A program made the position numbers and the translations under genes. A stretch of DNA of 64,000 bases from Synechococcus sp. SynAce01. Its GTDB lineage: Bacteria > Cyanobacteriota > Cyanobacteriia > PCC-6307 > Cyanobiaceae. The DNA lies in NCBI RefSeq assembly GCF_001885215.1, contig NZ_CP018091.1:2666001-2730000 (forward strand). Reading direction: 5' to 3'. Shown here piece by piece: positions 55,926 through 64,000 of the stretch (the stretch's first letter is position 1; each line of letters opens with the position of its first letter). Below the pieces are notes generated by a model. The model did not search any database and was not told the origin of the DNA. It saw only the letters and a program-made list of their open reading frames with translations.

Positions 55926-57277
55926 CCGGCGGTCTGCTCCTGCTGGCGCTTGGCATTGCGGGCTCTCGAGGCCCGGTCCTCGGCTTCCGCCATCACCTTG
56001 TCCTTGTCAATCAGCAATTCGCCGGGCTGGTTCTCAAGCAACGCTGTGCTCAGGCCGATGCGGCCCCGGGAGGGATCGATCTGGGTGATCAGTGCCTTGA
56101 GGCGATCGCCATGGCCAAACACCTCGCCCAGCTCCCTCAGGCTCCCGCCGGTGACGGAAGAACGGTGCAGCAGGCCGCTGACACCACCGAGATCCACGAA
56201 CAGGCCATAGGGCTTGACCGCCACGACCTGACCTTCGACCAACTGCCCCACCTCCAATTCCTGAAAGCGAGCCGCCGTGGTTGCACGCTTTTCCGAGAGC
56301 ACCAATTTGCGGGTCTCGAGGTTGACCTCCAGGAAAGCAACGCCCAGGGACTGACCCACCAGCTCATCGTGCGACTCGCCCCGCAGCAATTGCGAGCGCG
56401 GAATGAAAGCCCGCAGCCCTTCGAGATCACAGGTCACGCCGCCGCGGTTGAAGCCACTGACTTTGACCTGAACGACCTTGCCGTCCTTCTCCATCTGTTT
56501 GACGTGCTCCCAGCTCTGACGCAGGGCGAGGGCGCGGGCACTCACCGTGACCATGCCATCGGCGTTCTGTTCCCCGGTGACGAGCACTTCGACCGCAAGC
56601 CCCTTGGGGAAGCGTTCCTTGACATTGACGATCACCCCAAGGCCGCATTCGCCCTTCGGCATGAAGCCGGGCGCCTTGCCACCGATGTCGACGTAGACCC
56701 CATCGCTCTCGACGGTGATCACCACGCCCTTGACCACTTCACCGGTGGCGCCCACTGGTTCGTTCTCATCGAGAGCGGCCAGGAACGCCTCTTCATCAAA
56801 GTCGAACTCATCGACCGTGCGGGCCGGCCGGGCAGAGGATTTCACAGCGCCTTCCTCTGCTCCGGCAGCCCCACCCTTTCCGGCAGTAGCCCCGCCCTTG
56901 GAACGGCCCGGACCCAGCAGGTCGGCCATGGTCAATCCTTCGAAGCTGGCCGTCTCGAAGCGTTCGTCATCGGAGAGCAGTGCCGCTGCGCCACTGCTGG
57001 CTGAGGCAACGGCCTTGCGGGGCGCATCGGGTCGGGCCGGTTCAGTGGCTCGTTCCTTCTGTTCCAACACGTGGGGGCTGGCGGCAGAGCCCAGACCTGA
57101 ATCAGCGCTGGCGGCGTTGGCAACGGTTGCCGGCTCCTCTTCCTTGCGGCTGAGATGGAGCAGCTGCAGCGGTTTGCGCAGGGGAGTCTGGGGCTGGAGA
57201 CGGCTGGCGGAAGGGGGAACGGGCCGCAGCGATTCCCCCTGGGGCTGCTGCGTTGACTGCTGCTCGGATCCGGCCAT
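55922..57277 (-). CDS. S1-domain RNA-binding protein (Rps1b-like)
   Basis: 451 aa from the ATG at 57277. The first ~170 residues are disordered and Ala/Ser/Glu-rich. Three S1 OB-folds follow: GEVVKGVVITVESDGVYVDI, a diverged middle repeat (VVQVKVSGFNRGGVTCDLEG) and EGQVVAVKPYGLFVDLGGVS. It is longer at the N-terminus than true ribosomal S1-a of cyanobacteria and likely acts on mRNA or as a second S1. It overlaps the Tab2 gene (ATGA), so two RNA-binding proteins are co-made. Confidence 0.85.
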   Translation of the reverse strand: MAGSEQQSTQQPQGESLRPVPPSASRLQPQTPLRKPLQLLHLSRKEEEPATVANAASADSGLGSAASPHVLEQKERATEPARPDAPRKAVASASSGAAALLSDDERFETASFEGLTMADLLGPGRSKGGATAGKGGAAGAEEGAVKSSARPARTVDEFDFDEEAFLAALDENEPVGATGEVVKGVVITVESDGVYVDIGGKAPGFMPKGECGLGVIVNVKERFPKGLAVEVLVTGEQNADGMVTVSARALALRQSWEHVKQMEKDGKVVQVKVSGFNRGGVTCDLEGLRAFIPRSQLLRGESHDELVGQSLGVAFLEVNLETRKLVLSEKRATTAARFQELEVGQLVEGQVVAVKPYGLFVDLGGVSGLLHRSSVTGGSLRELGEVFGHGDRLKALITQIDPSRGRIGLSTALLENQPGELLIDKDKVMAEAEDRASRARNAKRQQEQTAG

Positions 57278-57339
57278 GGTCCCCACGGAACACTGGTAGT
57301 TCCACACTGTAAGGATCACGAGCTCGGAGACCTTCAGCC

Positions 57340-58212
57340 ATGGCAAGCGCTGCCCCAGGCGATGGTGCCGCCTCAGCCGATCCTGCCGGGACGAAACCGC
57401 AACGGGCCCTTGAGCGGCTCAGCTGGCCTTCGGTGCAAAAGGCCGCAGCGCACCCAGGCAGCACCGTGATCTGGCCGTTCGGGGCAATCGAGCAGCACGG
57501 TCCCCACCTCCCCCTGGGAACCGATGCGCTCTTCGCAGAGAGGATTCTCGAGGCGGTGCTCGATAGCCTGCCCGCCGACCTGCCGATCTGGCGTCTTCCG
57601 CTCTCCAGCATTGGCTTCTCGCCGGAGCATCGGGGCTTCCCTGGTACCCTCAGCCTTCCTGCTGAAACTGTCATCGCCCAGGTGATGGCCGTTGGTGAGG
57701 ATCTGGCGGCCACCGGCTTCAAGCGGTTGCTGTTGTTCAACGCCCATGGCGGCCAGATCGCCCTGCTGCAGGTGGCAGCGCGGCAGTTGAGAGCCAGCCG
57801 GTCCTCCCTGGCCGTGCTGCCCTGCTTTCTCTGGAGCGGACCACCGGGGCTGGACGCCCTGGTGCCCGAACCCGAACGCAGCCAGGGGCTCCATGCCGGC
57901 CTGGCTGAAACCAGCCTGATGCTGCACCTGGCCCCCGAGCTTGTAGGAGCCGAGCGGCCGGTGGATGGCCAGCTCGATGGCTGGGGAGCTGGGGGTGGAG
58001 CAGGCGGTGGGAAACCCCCACCGCCTGGGTGGAGCCTGGAGGGGGCTGTACCCACGGCCTGGCTGACAGCGGATCTCTCCACCTCCGGGGTGATCGGTGA
58101 TGCCCGCGGCGCCAATGCCCAGCTGGGTGAAGCCCTCTTCAACACGCTGGTGCACGGCTGGAGGCAGCTACTGGAAGGGCTCCTCAGCAGCAGCTGGCCC
58201 CCGGGGGATTGA
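57340..58212 (+). CDS. Creatininase family amidohydrolase
   Basis: 290 aa. Metal-binding motifs of the family are intact: [18 protein letters not shown] (Glu, His, Asp), FNAHGGQ, and HAGLAETS (Glu). Family members hydrolyse creatinine, formamidopyrimidines or mycofactocin-type peptides; no substrate is evident here. A Gly/Pro-rich insert ([14 protein letters not shown]) near residue 220 is encoded across a perfect 11-bp hairpin. Divergent from the S1 gene by 62 bases. Confidence 0.87.
   Translation: MASAAPGDGAASADPAGTKPQRALERLSWPSVQKAAAHPGSTVIWPFGAIEQHGPHLPLGTDALFAERILEAVLDSLPADLPIWRLPLSSIGFSPEHRGFPGTLSLPAETVIAQVMAVGEDLAATGFKRLLLFNAHGGQIALLQVAARQLRASRSSLAVLPCFLWSGPPGLDALVPEPERSQGLHAGLAETSLMLHLAPELVGAERPVDGQLDGWGAGGGAGGGKPPPPGWSLEGAVPTAWLTADLSTSGVIGDARGANAQLGEALFNTLVHGWRQLLEGLLSSSWPPGD
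58001..58027. repeat. Perfect 11-bp inverted repeat inside the creatininase gene
   Basis: CAGGCGGTGGG at 58001-58011 and CCCACCGCCTG at 58017-58027 are exact complements with a five-base loop. It codes for the glycine-to-proline switch in the insert. No U-tract follows. Confidence 0.75.
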
Positions 58213-58267
58213 ACCGTTTCGTCCCATGATGGTTACAGTTGTGATCTTCACTGACTTCCTGGTTGCC

Positions 58268-58990
58268 ATGCCCGTTGCCGAGAGCACCACGGACCATCTC
58301 GACACCCCCCTTCTGGACACCCTTCCCGACTTCACCACCAGCGCCTACAAGGACGCTTACAGCCGCATCAATGCCATCGTGATCGAGGGGGAACAGGAAG
58401 CCCACGACAACTACATCTCGCTGGGCACCCTGATTCCAGATCAGGCCGAGGAGCTGGCGAAGCTGGCCCGCATGGAGCTCAAGCACATGAAGGGATTTCA
58501 GGCCTGTGCCAAAAATCTCAGCGTCATCGCCGACATGCCTTTCGCTGCTCGCTTTTTCTCACCGCTGCATGGCAATTTCCAGACTGCCCTTGCCGAAGGC
58601 AAGGTGGTCACCTGCCTGCTGATCCAAGCGCTGTTGATCGAAGCCTTCGCGATCGCCGCTTATCACATCTACATTCCCGTCGCCGATCCCTTTGCCCGCA
58701 AGATCACCGAAGGAGTGGTGAAGGATGAGTACACCCACCTGAATTACGGCCAGGAATGGCTCAAGGCCAATCTTGAGGCCAGCCGGGCTGAGTTGGAGGT
58801 TGCCAACCGCCAAAATCTCCCCCTGGTTCGCCAGATGCTGGATCAAGTGGCCGCCGATGCTGCCGTGATCGGCATGGAGAAGGAAGGTCTGATCGAAGAT
58901 TTCCTGATTGCCTATCAAGAGGCCTTGGGCGAAATCGGCTTCAGCAATCGCGAGATTGCCCGCATGGCCGCCGCTGCTCTGGCAGGCTGA
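58268..58990 (+). CDS. ado: Aldehyde deformylating oxygenase
   Basis: 240 aa ferritin-like di-iron enzyme converting fatty aldehydes to alkanes plus formate. Ligand motifs: [23 protein letters not shown], and [12 protein letters not shown]. The ATG at 58268 gives MPVAEST, the usual picocyanobacterial start; an ATG at 58226 would add 14 residues. Its partner aar follows 157 bases later, separated by a hairpin. Confidence 0.96.
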   Translation: MPVAESTTDHLDTPLLDTLPDFTTSAYKDAYSRINAIVIEGEQEAHDNYISLGTLIPDQAEELAKLARMELKHMKGFQACAKNLSVIADMPFAARFFSPLHGNFQTALAEGKVVTCLLIQALLIEAFAIAAYHIYIPVADPFARKITEGVVKDEYTHLNYGQEWLKANLEASRAELEVANRQNLPLVRQMLDQVAADAAVIGMEKEGLIEDFLIAYQEALGEIGFSNREIARMAAAALAG

Positions 58991-59021
58991 ACACCTCGCT
59001 TCAACCATAGTCTCGAAGCCA

Positions 59022-59053
59022 AACCATGGCCCTGATCCGTCGGGGCCATGGTT
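59022..59053 (+). terminator. Hairpin between ado and aar, possible terminator
   Basis: AACCATGGCCC at 59022-59032 pairs perfectly with GGGCCATGGTT at 59043-59053 over a ten-base loop. It starts 32 bases after the ado stop. There is no clear U-tract, so termination may be partial. Separate transcription of ado and aar is known in other cyanobacteria. Confidence 0.5.
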
Positions 59054-59147
59054 CTGTGTCTGCGGCAGCGATGTATCGTGCGCAACCAAGCGGCTCCAAG
59101 ACCACGGTCTCTCTGCAAAGGGTTCGCTTCCCAAGGGTTCGGTTTTT

Positions 59148-60200
59148 ATGTTCGGTTTAATTGGCCACTCGAGTAATTTCGAGGAAGCGCGTCAGAAAGC
59201 CCGCGATCTCGGCTACGAGGAGTACGCCGATGGCGATCTCGACATGTGGTGCAGCGCACCGCCTCAGATTGTTGAAACGCTGAGCATCACCAGCGCCACG
59301 GGCCAGACCATCGAGGGCAGCTACATCGATTCCTGCTTTGTACCGGAGATGTTGTCTCGGTTCAAGACGGCGACTCGAAAGGTGCAGAACGCCATGGAGC
59401 TGGCCCAGAAACAGGACATCGCCATCACGGCACTGGGAGGGTTCACCTCGATCATCTTCGAGAACTTTGATCTCTCCAAGTTCCAGCAGATTCGCTCCAC
59501 CACGCTGGAATGGGAGCGCTTCACAACTGGCAACACCCATACCGCCTGGGTGATTTGCCAACAAGTTGAGATCAACGCCCCTTTGCTTGGAATTGATCTG
59601 AGTACGGCCAAAGTTGCCGTGGTTGGCGCTACCGGTGACATCGGCAGCGGTGTCTGCCGCTGGCTGCAACAGAAAACCGGCGTTGGCGAGCTGCTGCTGG
59701 TGGCCCGTCACCAGCAGCGGCTGCTCGATCTCCAGACCTCCCTTGGAGGTGGTCGCATTCTTGCGCTTGAGGAGGCACTTCCGGAAGCTGATGTGGTGGT
59801 TTGGGTGGCGAGCCTTCCCCAATCACTGACCATCGATCGGGAGACCTTGAAAAAGCCTTGCCTGATGATTGATGGGGGCTATCCCAAAAACCTTGACAGC
59901 AAAGTGGCCGGCACCGGCATTCACGTTCTCAAAGGCGGAATCGTTGAATTCTTCAGCAACATTGATTGGAAGATGATGGCTGTGGCTGACATGGAGAATC
60001 CCCAACGCCAAATGTTTGCCTGTTTCGCTGAGGCGATCTTGCTGGAATTCGAAGGTTGGCATACCAATTTCAGCTGGGGGCGCAACCGCATCTCCATCGA
60101 CAGCATGCAAACCATCGGCCAGGCCTCCATGCGCCATGGCTTCAAGCCCTTGGGGCTCAATCCGGCGACTCTTCCCCTTCTGGCCAGCACGGCTCACTGA
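59148..60200 (+). CDS. aar: Long-chain acyl-ACP reductase (aldehyde-forming)
   Basis: 350 aa. It reduces fatty acyl-ACP to aldehyde for ado, using NADPH. The N-terminus [20 protein letters not shown] and the Rossmann motif [19 protein letters not shown] are diagnostic. A cysteine at about residue 292 ([10 protein letters not shown]) is in the place of the thioester-forming cysteine of characterised enzymes. The ATG at 59148 is the normal start. accA follows after 41 bases. Confidence 0.96.
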   Translation: MFGLIGHSSNFEEARQKARDLGYEEYADGDLDMWCSAPPQIVETLSITSATGQTIEGSYIDSCFVPEMLSRFKTATRKVQNAMELAQKQDIAITALGGFTSIIFENFDLSKFQQIRSTTLEWERFTTGNTHTAWVICQQVEINAPLLGIDLSTAKVAVVGATGDIGSGVCRWLQQKTGVGELLLVARHQQRLLDLQTSLGGGRILALEEALPEADVVVWVASLPQSLTIDRETLKKPCLMIDGGYPKNLDSKVAGTGIHVLKGGIVEFFSNIDWKMMAVADMENPQRQMFACFAEAILLEFEGWHTNFSWGRNRISIDSMQTIGQASMRHGFKPLGLNPATLPLLASTAH

Positions 60201-60241
60201 AACAGACGCCCTGAACGTTTCCCACTCCCCTGCTTTCGCCG

Positions 60242-61231
60242 ATGGCCCGACGACCCTTGCTGGAATTCGAAAAGCCCCTGGTGGAGCTTGAGGAGCAGAT
60301 TGAGCAGATCCGTCAGCTCGCCAAGGATTCTGAAGTCGATGTCAGTCAGCAACTCCTCCAACTCGAAACCCTGGCCACCCGCCGGCGCGAGGAAATCTTC
60401 AGTGCCCTGAGCCCCTCCCAGAAGATTCAGGTGGCCCGCCATCCACAGCGGCCCAGCACGCTCGATTACATCCAGGTCATCAGCGAAGAATGGCTGGAAT
60501 TGCATGGCGACCGCCGTGGCTCTGATGACCAGGCGCTGGTGGGGGGCATCGGCAGAATCGGCGACCAACCCGTTGTGCTGCTCGGCCACCAGAAAGGACG
60601 GGACACCAAGGAGAATGTGGCCCGTAATTTCGGCATGGCCTCACCGGGCGGCTATCGCAAGGCCATGCGTCTGATGGACCATGCCGATAGGTTCCGCCTG
60701 CCGATCCTCAGCTTCATCGATACTCCCGGCGCCTATGCGGGTGTGTTGGCAGAGGAGCAGGGCCAGGGAGAGGCGATTGCCGTCAATCTGCGGGAGATGT
60801 TTCGCCTGCGGGTTCCGGTCATCGCCACCGTGATCGGCGAAGGGGGGTCCGGCGGCGCCCTCGGCATCGGTGTCGCCGACCGCCTGTTGATGTTTGAGCA
60901 CAGTGTCTACACCGTGGCCAGCCCGGAAGCCTGTGCCTCGATTTTGTGGAGAGATGCCTCCAAAGCGCCGGCAGCGGCGGCGGCACTGAAAATCACCGCC
61001 GCCGACCTGCTTCAGCTCGGGGTCGTCGATTTGGTGCTGCCTGAACCCTCCGGAGGCAACCACTGGTCACCGGTCCAGGCGGCCAACACCCTGCGTGAGG
61101 CCTTGCTGGAGCAGTTGACCGAGCTCAAGGCGTTGAGCGAATCGGAGCTGCTGAAGCAGCGCTACGACAAGTTTCGGCGCGTCGGTCGCTTCATTGAGGC
61201 AGAGGCCACAGATTCTTCGCTAAGCACTTAA
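60242..61231 (+). CDS. accA: Acetyl-CoA carboxylase carboxyltransferase alpha subunit
   Basis: 329 aa. With AccD it transfers the carboxyl group from biotin to acetyl-CoA, supplying malonyl-CoA for fatty acids. Signatures: [20 protein letters not shown] at the N-terminus, [16 protein letters not shown], and the oxyanion-loop block [20 protein letters not shown]. Placed directly after aar, linking fatty acid supply to alkane formation. Confidence 0.97.
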   Translation: MARRPLLEFEKPLVELEEQIEQIRQLAKDSEVDVSQQLLQLETLATRRREEIFSALSPSQKIQVARHPQRPSTLDYIQVISEEWLELHGDRRGSDDQALVGGIGRIGDQPVVLLGHQKGRDTKENVARNFGMASPGGYRKAMRLMDHADRFRLPILSFIDTPGAYAGVLAEEQGQGEAIAVNLREMFRLRVPVIATVIGEGGSGGALGIGVADRLLMFEHSVYTVASPEACASILWRDASKAPAAAAALKITAADLLQLGVVDLVLPEPSGGNHWSPVQAANTLREALLEQLTELKALSESELLKQRYDKFRRVGRFIEAEATDSSLST

Positions 61232-61308
61232 AATTCTTACGGTACGTGTTGATTTTCTGAAACCTTGGCTGAAGCCGTGTCTGAAAGTGTGTTTGAAACG
61301 GTGATGGT

Positions 61309-62019
61309 TTGCCTGCTGTCCTGATCACCGGTGCCTCAAGGGGCATCGGTGCTGCTGCAGCAAGACGTTTTGCAGGTGCTGGCTGGGATCTTTTGCTCTT
61401 GGCCCGTTCCAGCTCCGAACTTGACGACCTGGCTGAATCGCTGCGATCCTGCGGTCGTCAAGTTGGGGTCGTCTCGGCCGATCTCAGCGTGCCTGAATCC
61501 ATTCAGCGATCCATCCAGGAATTGCTTTCCTTTGGCATCACACCCAGGGTCGTGATCAACAATGCAGGAGCCGCTTACACCGGATCACTTGCCGAGATGA
61601 CCCTCAAGCATTGGCAATGGTTGATCCAGCTCAATCTCACCAGCGTGTTCCAGGTCTGTCAGTCCGTTTTGCCGATTTTACGGCAATCGAAAGATGGCTT
61701 GATCATCAACGTGAGTAGCCATGCAGCCCGCAAGGCCTTCCCCGAGTGGGGGGCTTATTGCACATCAAAAGCTGCGCTCGAAGCCTTCAGCCGATGCCTC
61801 TCCGAGGAGGAACGTGGTAATGGCGTTAGGGTCAGCACCCTGACGCTTGGTGCGGTTGACACCCCCCTCTGGGGTACGGATACCGTCCATGCCTCCTTCG
61901 ACACCCGTGCCATGCTTGCAGCAGATCAAGCGGCTGAAGCCCTGCTGTTTATGGCTCAGCAACCTTCTTCCCAAGTGGTCGAAGATCTGACCCTCATGCC
62001 CGCCACTGGCGCGCTCTAA
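61309..62019 (+). CDS. Short-chain dehydrogenase/reductase
   Basis: 236 aa classical SDR. Cofactor motif LITGASRGIGAAAARRFAG, NNAG in VVINNAGAAY, catalytic Ser in NVSSHAARKAF and YxxxK in AYCTSKAALEAF are all present. The start is TTG at 61309; no in-frame ATG is available. Genes of this type occupy the same place (aar-accA-SDR-folE) in other picocyanobacteria; the substrate is unknown and may not concern alkanes. Confidence 0.9.
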   Translation: MPAVLITGASRGIGAAAARRFAGAGWDLLLLARSSSELDDLAESLRSCGRQVGVVSADLSVPESIQRSIQELLSFGITPRVVINNAGAAYTGSLAEMTLKHWQWLIQLNLTSVFQVCQSVLPILRQSKDGLIINVSSHAARKAFPEWGAYCTSKAALEAFSRCLSEEERGNGVRVSTLTLGAVDTPLWGTDTVHASFDTRAMLAADQAAEALLFMAQQPSSQVVEDLTLMPATGAL

Positions 62020-62027
62020 CTTCTCCC

Positions 62028-62771
62028 ATGACCTCCACTCTCCCGACCAATCCCTTTTCCCTGGCCAAGACACCGGAGGTGGGACCTGCCCCCGTGAGCC
62101 TCCGCATTCGCGAGCGCCTCCAAAACTCCGGGGTATCCTTCTTCGCCAATGACAACATCGCCGACCATCTCCTCGATGGAGAGCTCGACCAGCTGGAGGT
62201 TGAGGTGGCTGGCAAGGTGCGGGAAATGCTGCGCAGCCTGGTCATTGATATCGACAACGACCACAACACGGAAGAAACGGCTGAACGGGTTGCCCGTATG
62301 TACCTCCACGAGGTATTCAAGGGTCGCTACCACAAGCAACCCAAGATTGCCAGTTTCCCGAATGTCAAAAAACTTGATGAGATTTACACCGTAGGACCGA
62401 TCAGTATTCGTTCTGCTTGTTCCCACCACCTGGTACCCATCCTTGGCAATTGCTGGATTGGCATCAAACCAGGTGATCGGGTGATCGGTCTTTCCAAGTT
62501 TGCGCGTGTTGTTGATTGGGTGTTCTCAAGGCCACACATCCAGGAAGAAGCTGTCATGATCCTGGCTGATGAGATTGAACGTCTTTGCTCACCGCAGGGC
62601 TTAGCGATTTTGGTCAAGGCCCAGCACTACTGCATGAAGTGGCGTGGTGTGAAAGAACCCCAAACCAGCATGGTGAATTCCGTCGTTCGTGGAGATTTCC
62701 GCCACGACCCTAGTCTCAAGCAAGAATTCTTCGAGTTGGTGCGCCAACAGGAATCGATGCTGTCCACCTGA
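62028..62771 (+). CDS. folE: GTP cyclohydrolase I
   Basis: 247 aa, first step of tetrahydrofolate/pterin synthesis. The zinc ligands are in RSACSHHLVPILGNCWIG and QHYCMKWRGVKEP; YTVGPISIRS and GLSKFARVVDWVFSRPHIQE complete the active site. It begins eight bases after the SDR stop. A good rho-independent terminator lies about 105 bases downstream. Confidence 0.96.
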   Translation: MTSTLPTNPFSLAKTPEVGPAPVSLRIRERLQNSGVSFFANDNIADHLLDGELDQLEVEVAGKVREMLRSLVIDIDNDHNTEETAERVARMYLHEVFKGRYHKQPKIASFPNVKKLDEIYTVGPISIRSACSHHLVPILGNCWIGIKPGDRVIGLSKFARVVDWVFSRPHIQEEAVMILADEIERLCSPQGLAILVKAQHYCMKWRGVKEPQTSMVNSVVRGDFRHDPSLKQEFFELVRQQESMLST

Positions 62772-62875
62772 TAGCAAGCTGACTCCAGAACGAATTCAAG
62801 CCTTTCTTGACGAGAGCGATTTTGAAGGCGAAAGCGTTCTTGAATCGCTCCAGCAAGACCTTATTGCAATGACAG

Positions 62876-62901
62876 GCCTTCCTTCAACAAGGAAGGCTTT
62901 T
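62876..62901 (+). terminator. Rho-independent terminator after folE
   Basis: GCCTTCCTT at 62876-62884 pairs perfectly with AAGGAAGGC at 62889-62897 around a four-base CAAC loop, followed at once by TTTT. It would end the aar-accA-SDR-folE transcript. It lies about 105 bases beyond the folE stop. Confidence 0.75.
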
Positions 62902-63117
62902 CATGTCTTGCTACTCTTGGCACTCAGCGCAGAGGACAGCTTTAGGGTTCAAACTGTTTGAATATAATATTTTCAATCCGGCCTATTTGATTGAATATGA
63001 CCTTTTTGGATGCTATCATTTTGGATCTGACCTATTAGGACTAAACTGGCTAGAATCAAATACAATTTACAATTAAATCCAAGGAAAGGCCAAAGAAAGA
63101 GTCAAAGTTTGAATTGC

Positions 63118-63136
63118 AGCCGGCATTAGGCCGGTT
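63118..63136 (-). terminator. Stem-loop after the exported-protein gene
   Basis: AGCCGGC at 63118-63124 pairs with GCCGGTT at 63130-63136 (seven pairs including one G-U) over a five-base loop, six bases beyond the minus-strand stop at 63143. No strong U-tract follows, so it is a weak terminator candidate. Confidence 0.4.
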
Positions 63137-63142
63137 CCACCG

Positions 63143-63676
63143 TTAAGGCTGAACAATCGGTCCCAGTGGTTTTGAGCTCTGCCGCTGTGTCGTCTCCCCG
63201 GATTGGATCACCGAAACAACCATCAATTGCTGGTCTAAATCGGCCGTTGTGACCACATAAGTGGTTCCTTCGGCGCCTTCGATCAGCTGCCAGACCTGCT
63301 GATCTGGCGCCAGGCGATACCAATGGAACTCTGATGTGGTGGCCGGAAGTGAGGCTGTCAGCACAGCTCCAACCAGCGCAGGGCCACTAAGCAGAACCTG
63401 CTCAACGGCTTTCATCTGTTGATCGATTCCACCCTCTATCGCCTGGTCGGCGCTGATGGCCTGGCGCAGGATTTTGATCTGCTGCTCCGGGTCTGTGCTC
63501 AATCCCGGCACGCACTGGAGGCTTCCGTTGACCAGCTGGCAGCCGGGCAGCATGCCCTGGGCGCTGGCGATAACAGGGAACAACAACAGGACCAGCAGGG
63601 CACGCGCTGGGGAACGAAAGAACAGGGTCAAGGCAGGCTGAGCGACGGGAGGGGTCGTGAGAATGTGGTTGGTCAT
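63143..63676 (-). CDS. Exported protein of unknown function
   Basis: 177 aa from the ATG at 63676. A signal peptide (RALLVLLLFPVIASAQG, cleavage after ASA) is followed by GCQLVNGSLQCVPGLSTDPE with two cysteines likely forming a disulfide. Then come a helical segment (QQIKILRQAISADQAIEGG) and a beta-rich C-terminal part (FHWYRLAPDQQVWQLIEGAE) reminiscent of an Ig-like fold. No family recognised. It lies 50 bases downstream of trpF. Confidence 0.62.
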   Translation of the reverse strand: MTNHILTTPPVAQPALTLFFRSPARALLVLLLFPVIASAQGMLPGCQLVNGSLQCVPGLSTDPEQQIKILRQAISADQAIEGGIDQQMKAVEQVLLSGPALVGAVLTASLPATTSEFHWYRLAPDQQVWQLIEGAEGTTYVVTTADLDQQLMVVSVIQSGETTQRQSSKPLGPIVQP

Positions 63677-63726
63677 TGGGCAATCCTGGCTCCCATCGCC
63701 AAACACTGCCACTTCTGAGGCTCGCA

Positions 63727-64000
63727 TCAATCCAGGCCCGCCCCCTTGACGCTCTTCACCAGCTGGATTACCCGCGCGAGGTCCTTGTCCCCGGGGGCAA
63801 GTTCCAGCGAACTCGACGCATCGAGGCCATCGGGTTGGACCGCGCTCAGAACCGCACCCACCGTTTCCGGCGAAATACCGCCCGCCAGCCACCAAGGCAC
63901 CCCAGGGCGGAAGCCTGCCAACCATTCGAGCGGGATCCGCCGGCCACTGCCGCCGAGCTGGCCCGGCACCCAGGCATCGAGCAGCACCGCTTCGACCACC
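63727..64000 (-). CDS. trpF: Phosphoribosylanthranilate isomerase, C-terminal part only
   Basis: About 90 residues of the C-terminus; the gene runs off the right edge. TrpF isomerises phosphoribosylanthranilate in tryptophan synthesis. Visible family blocks are LLDAWVPGQLGGSGRRIPLE (phosphate/active-site loop with catalytic Asp), PWWLAGGISPETV, and the terminal GLDASSSLELAPGDKD phosphate-binding segment. Confidence 0.93.
   Translation of the reverse strand, partial: VVEAVLLDAWVPGQLGGSGRRIPLEWLAGFRPGVPWWLAGGISPETVGAVLSAVQPDGLDASSSLELAPGDKDLARVIQLVKSVKGAGLD

Larger units (their letters stand above)
62772..63142. other. 371-base AT-rich gap between folE and an exported protein
   Basis: No confident gene. 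The first 190 bases contain an open frame continuing to 62961 that reads protein-like (LTPERIQAFLDESDFEGES, VLESLQQDLIAMTG) but has no usual start after the folE stop. A terminator hairpin lies within it. From about 62950 to 63110 the sequence is strikingly AT-rich for this genome, with partly repeated GACCT-A/T-rich blocks. A GC hairpin at 63118-63136 closes the gap. Confidence 0.5.

Overview
The window is a dense stretch of core chromosome from a high-GC picocyanobacterium (Cyanobium / freshwater-type Synechococcus group). The photosynthesis and cyanobacterial marker genes show this: psb27, a ferrochelatase with a fused light-harvesting-like helix, solanesyl diphosphate synthase, a Tab2 homologue, a cyAbrB regulator, a SigA-type rpoD, and the cyanobacterium-specific alkane pair ado-aar in the order ado-aar-accA-SDR-folE. 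Copies of the HIP1 octamer GCGATCGC are scattered through it. The exact genus is an inference. I found no rRNA, tRNA, CRISPR array, insertion sequence or prophage. Both ends cut through genes: murI lacks its start on the left and trpF lacks its 5' part on the right.

Layout. 1-10 kb: murI, sds, DoxX, a methyltransferase, an APH/kinase fusion, a pterin dehydratase, small exported proteins, a LuxR-type regulator, M32 carboxypeptidase, pyrophosphatase and an L,D-transpeptidase. 10-18 kb, all on the minus strand: ClC channel, hemC, and a translationally coupled envelope set (GT39 glycosyltransferase, PAP2 phosphatase, DUF1824), then rpoD. 18-30 kb: priA, DUF3153, argB, DUF2854, ssb, cobK, a PfkB kinase, purA, psb27, proS. 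30-42 kb: a HTH protein, ferredoxin, ArsC-like protein, an unknown membrane protein, lepB, a dihydroorotase-like protein without metal ligands, a double histidine phosphatase, a CPBP protease, an FtsL-like protein with ftsI, and transaldolase with EF-hands. 42-54 kb: geranylgeranyl-reductase-type oxidoreductase, frr, pyrH, cobO, a tyrosine recombinase, hemH, ilvB, a nuclease-like exported protein, a binding-protein-like protein, an FAD oxidoreductase and cyAbrB. 54-64 kb: the S1-Tab2-pgeF operon, creatininase, the alkane/fatty-acid cluster, folE, an AT-rich gap, an exported protein and trpF.

How it works together. Several sets are likely co-transcribed: pyrH-frr-oxidoreductase, proS-psb27-purA-PfkB, S1-Tab2-pgeF, ftsL-like-ftsI, and ado/aar/accA/SDR/folE (with a hairpin between ado and aar). 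Packing is extreme. Many co-directional genes overlap by 1-8 bases, four times as TTGA (TTG start on a TGA stop), and seven convergent pairs overlap at their 3' ends.

The most unusual signal not explained by gene content is a set of 15-bp-period tandem repeats. There are three in-frame pentapeptide arrays (rpoD N-terminus, a GT39 loop, an FAD oxidoreductase loop) and one duplication across the pgeF stop codon. Two perfect GC hairpins also lie inside linker-coding DNA (ssb and creatininase). I did not find a convincing new defence or biosynthetic system; the window looks mainly like ordinary housekeeping sequence.
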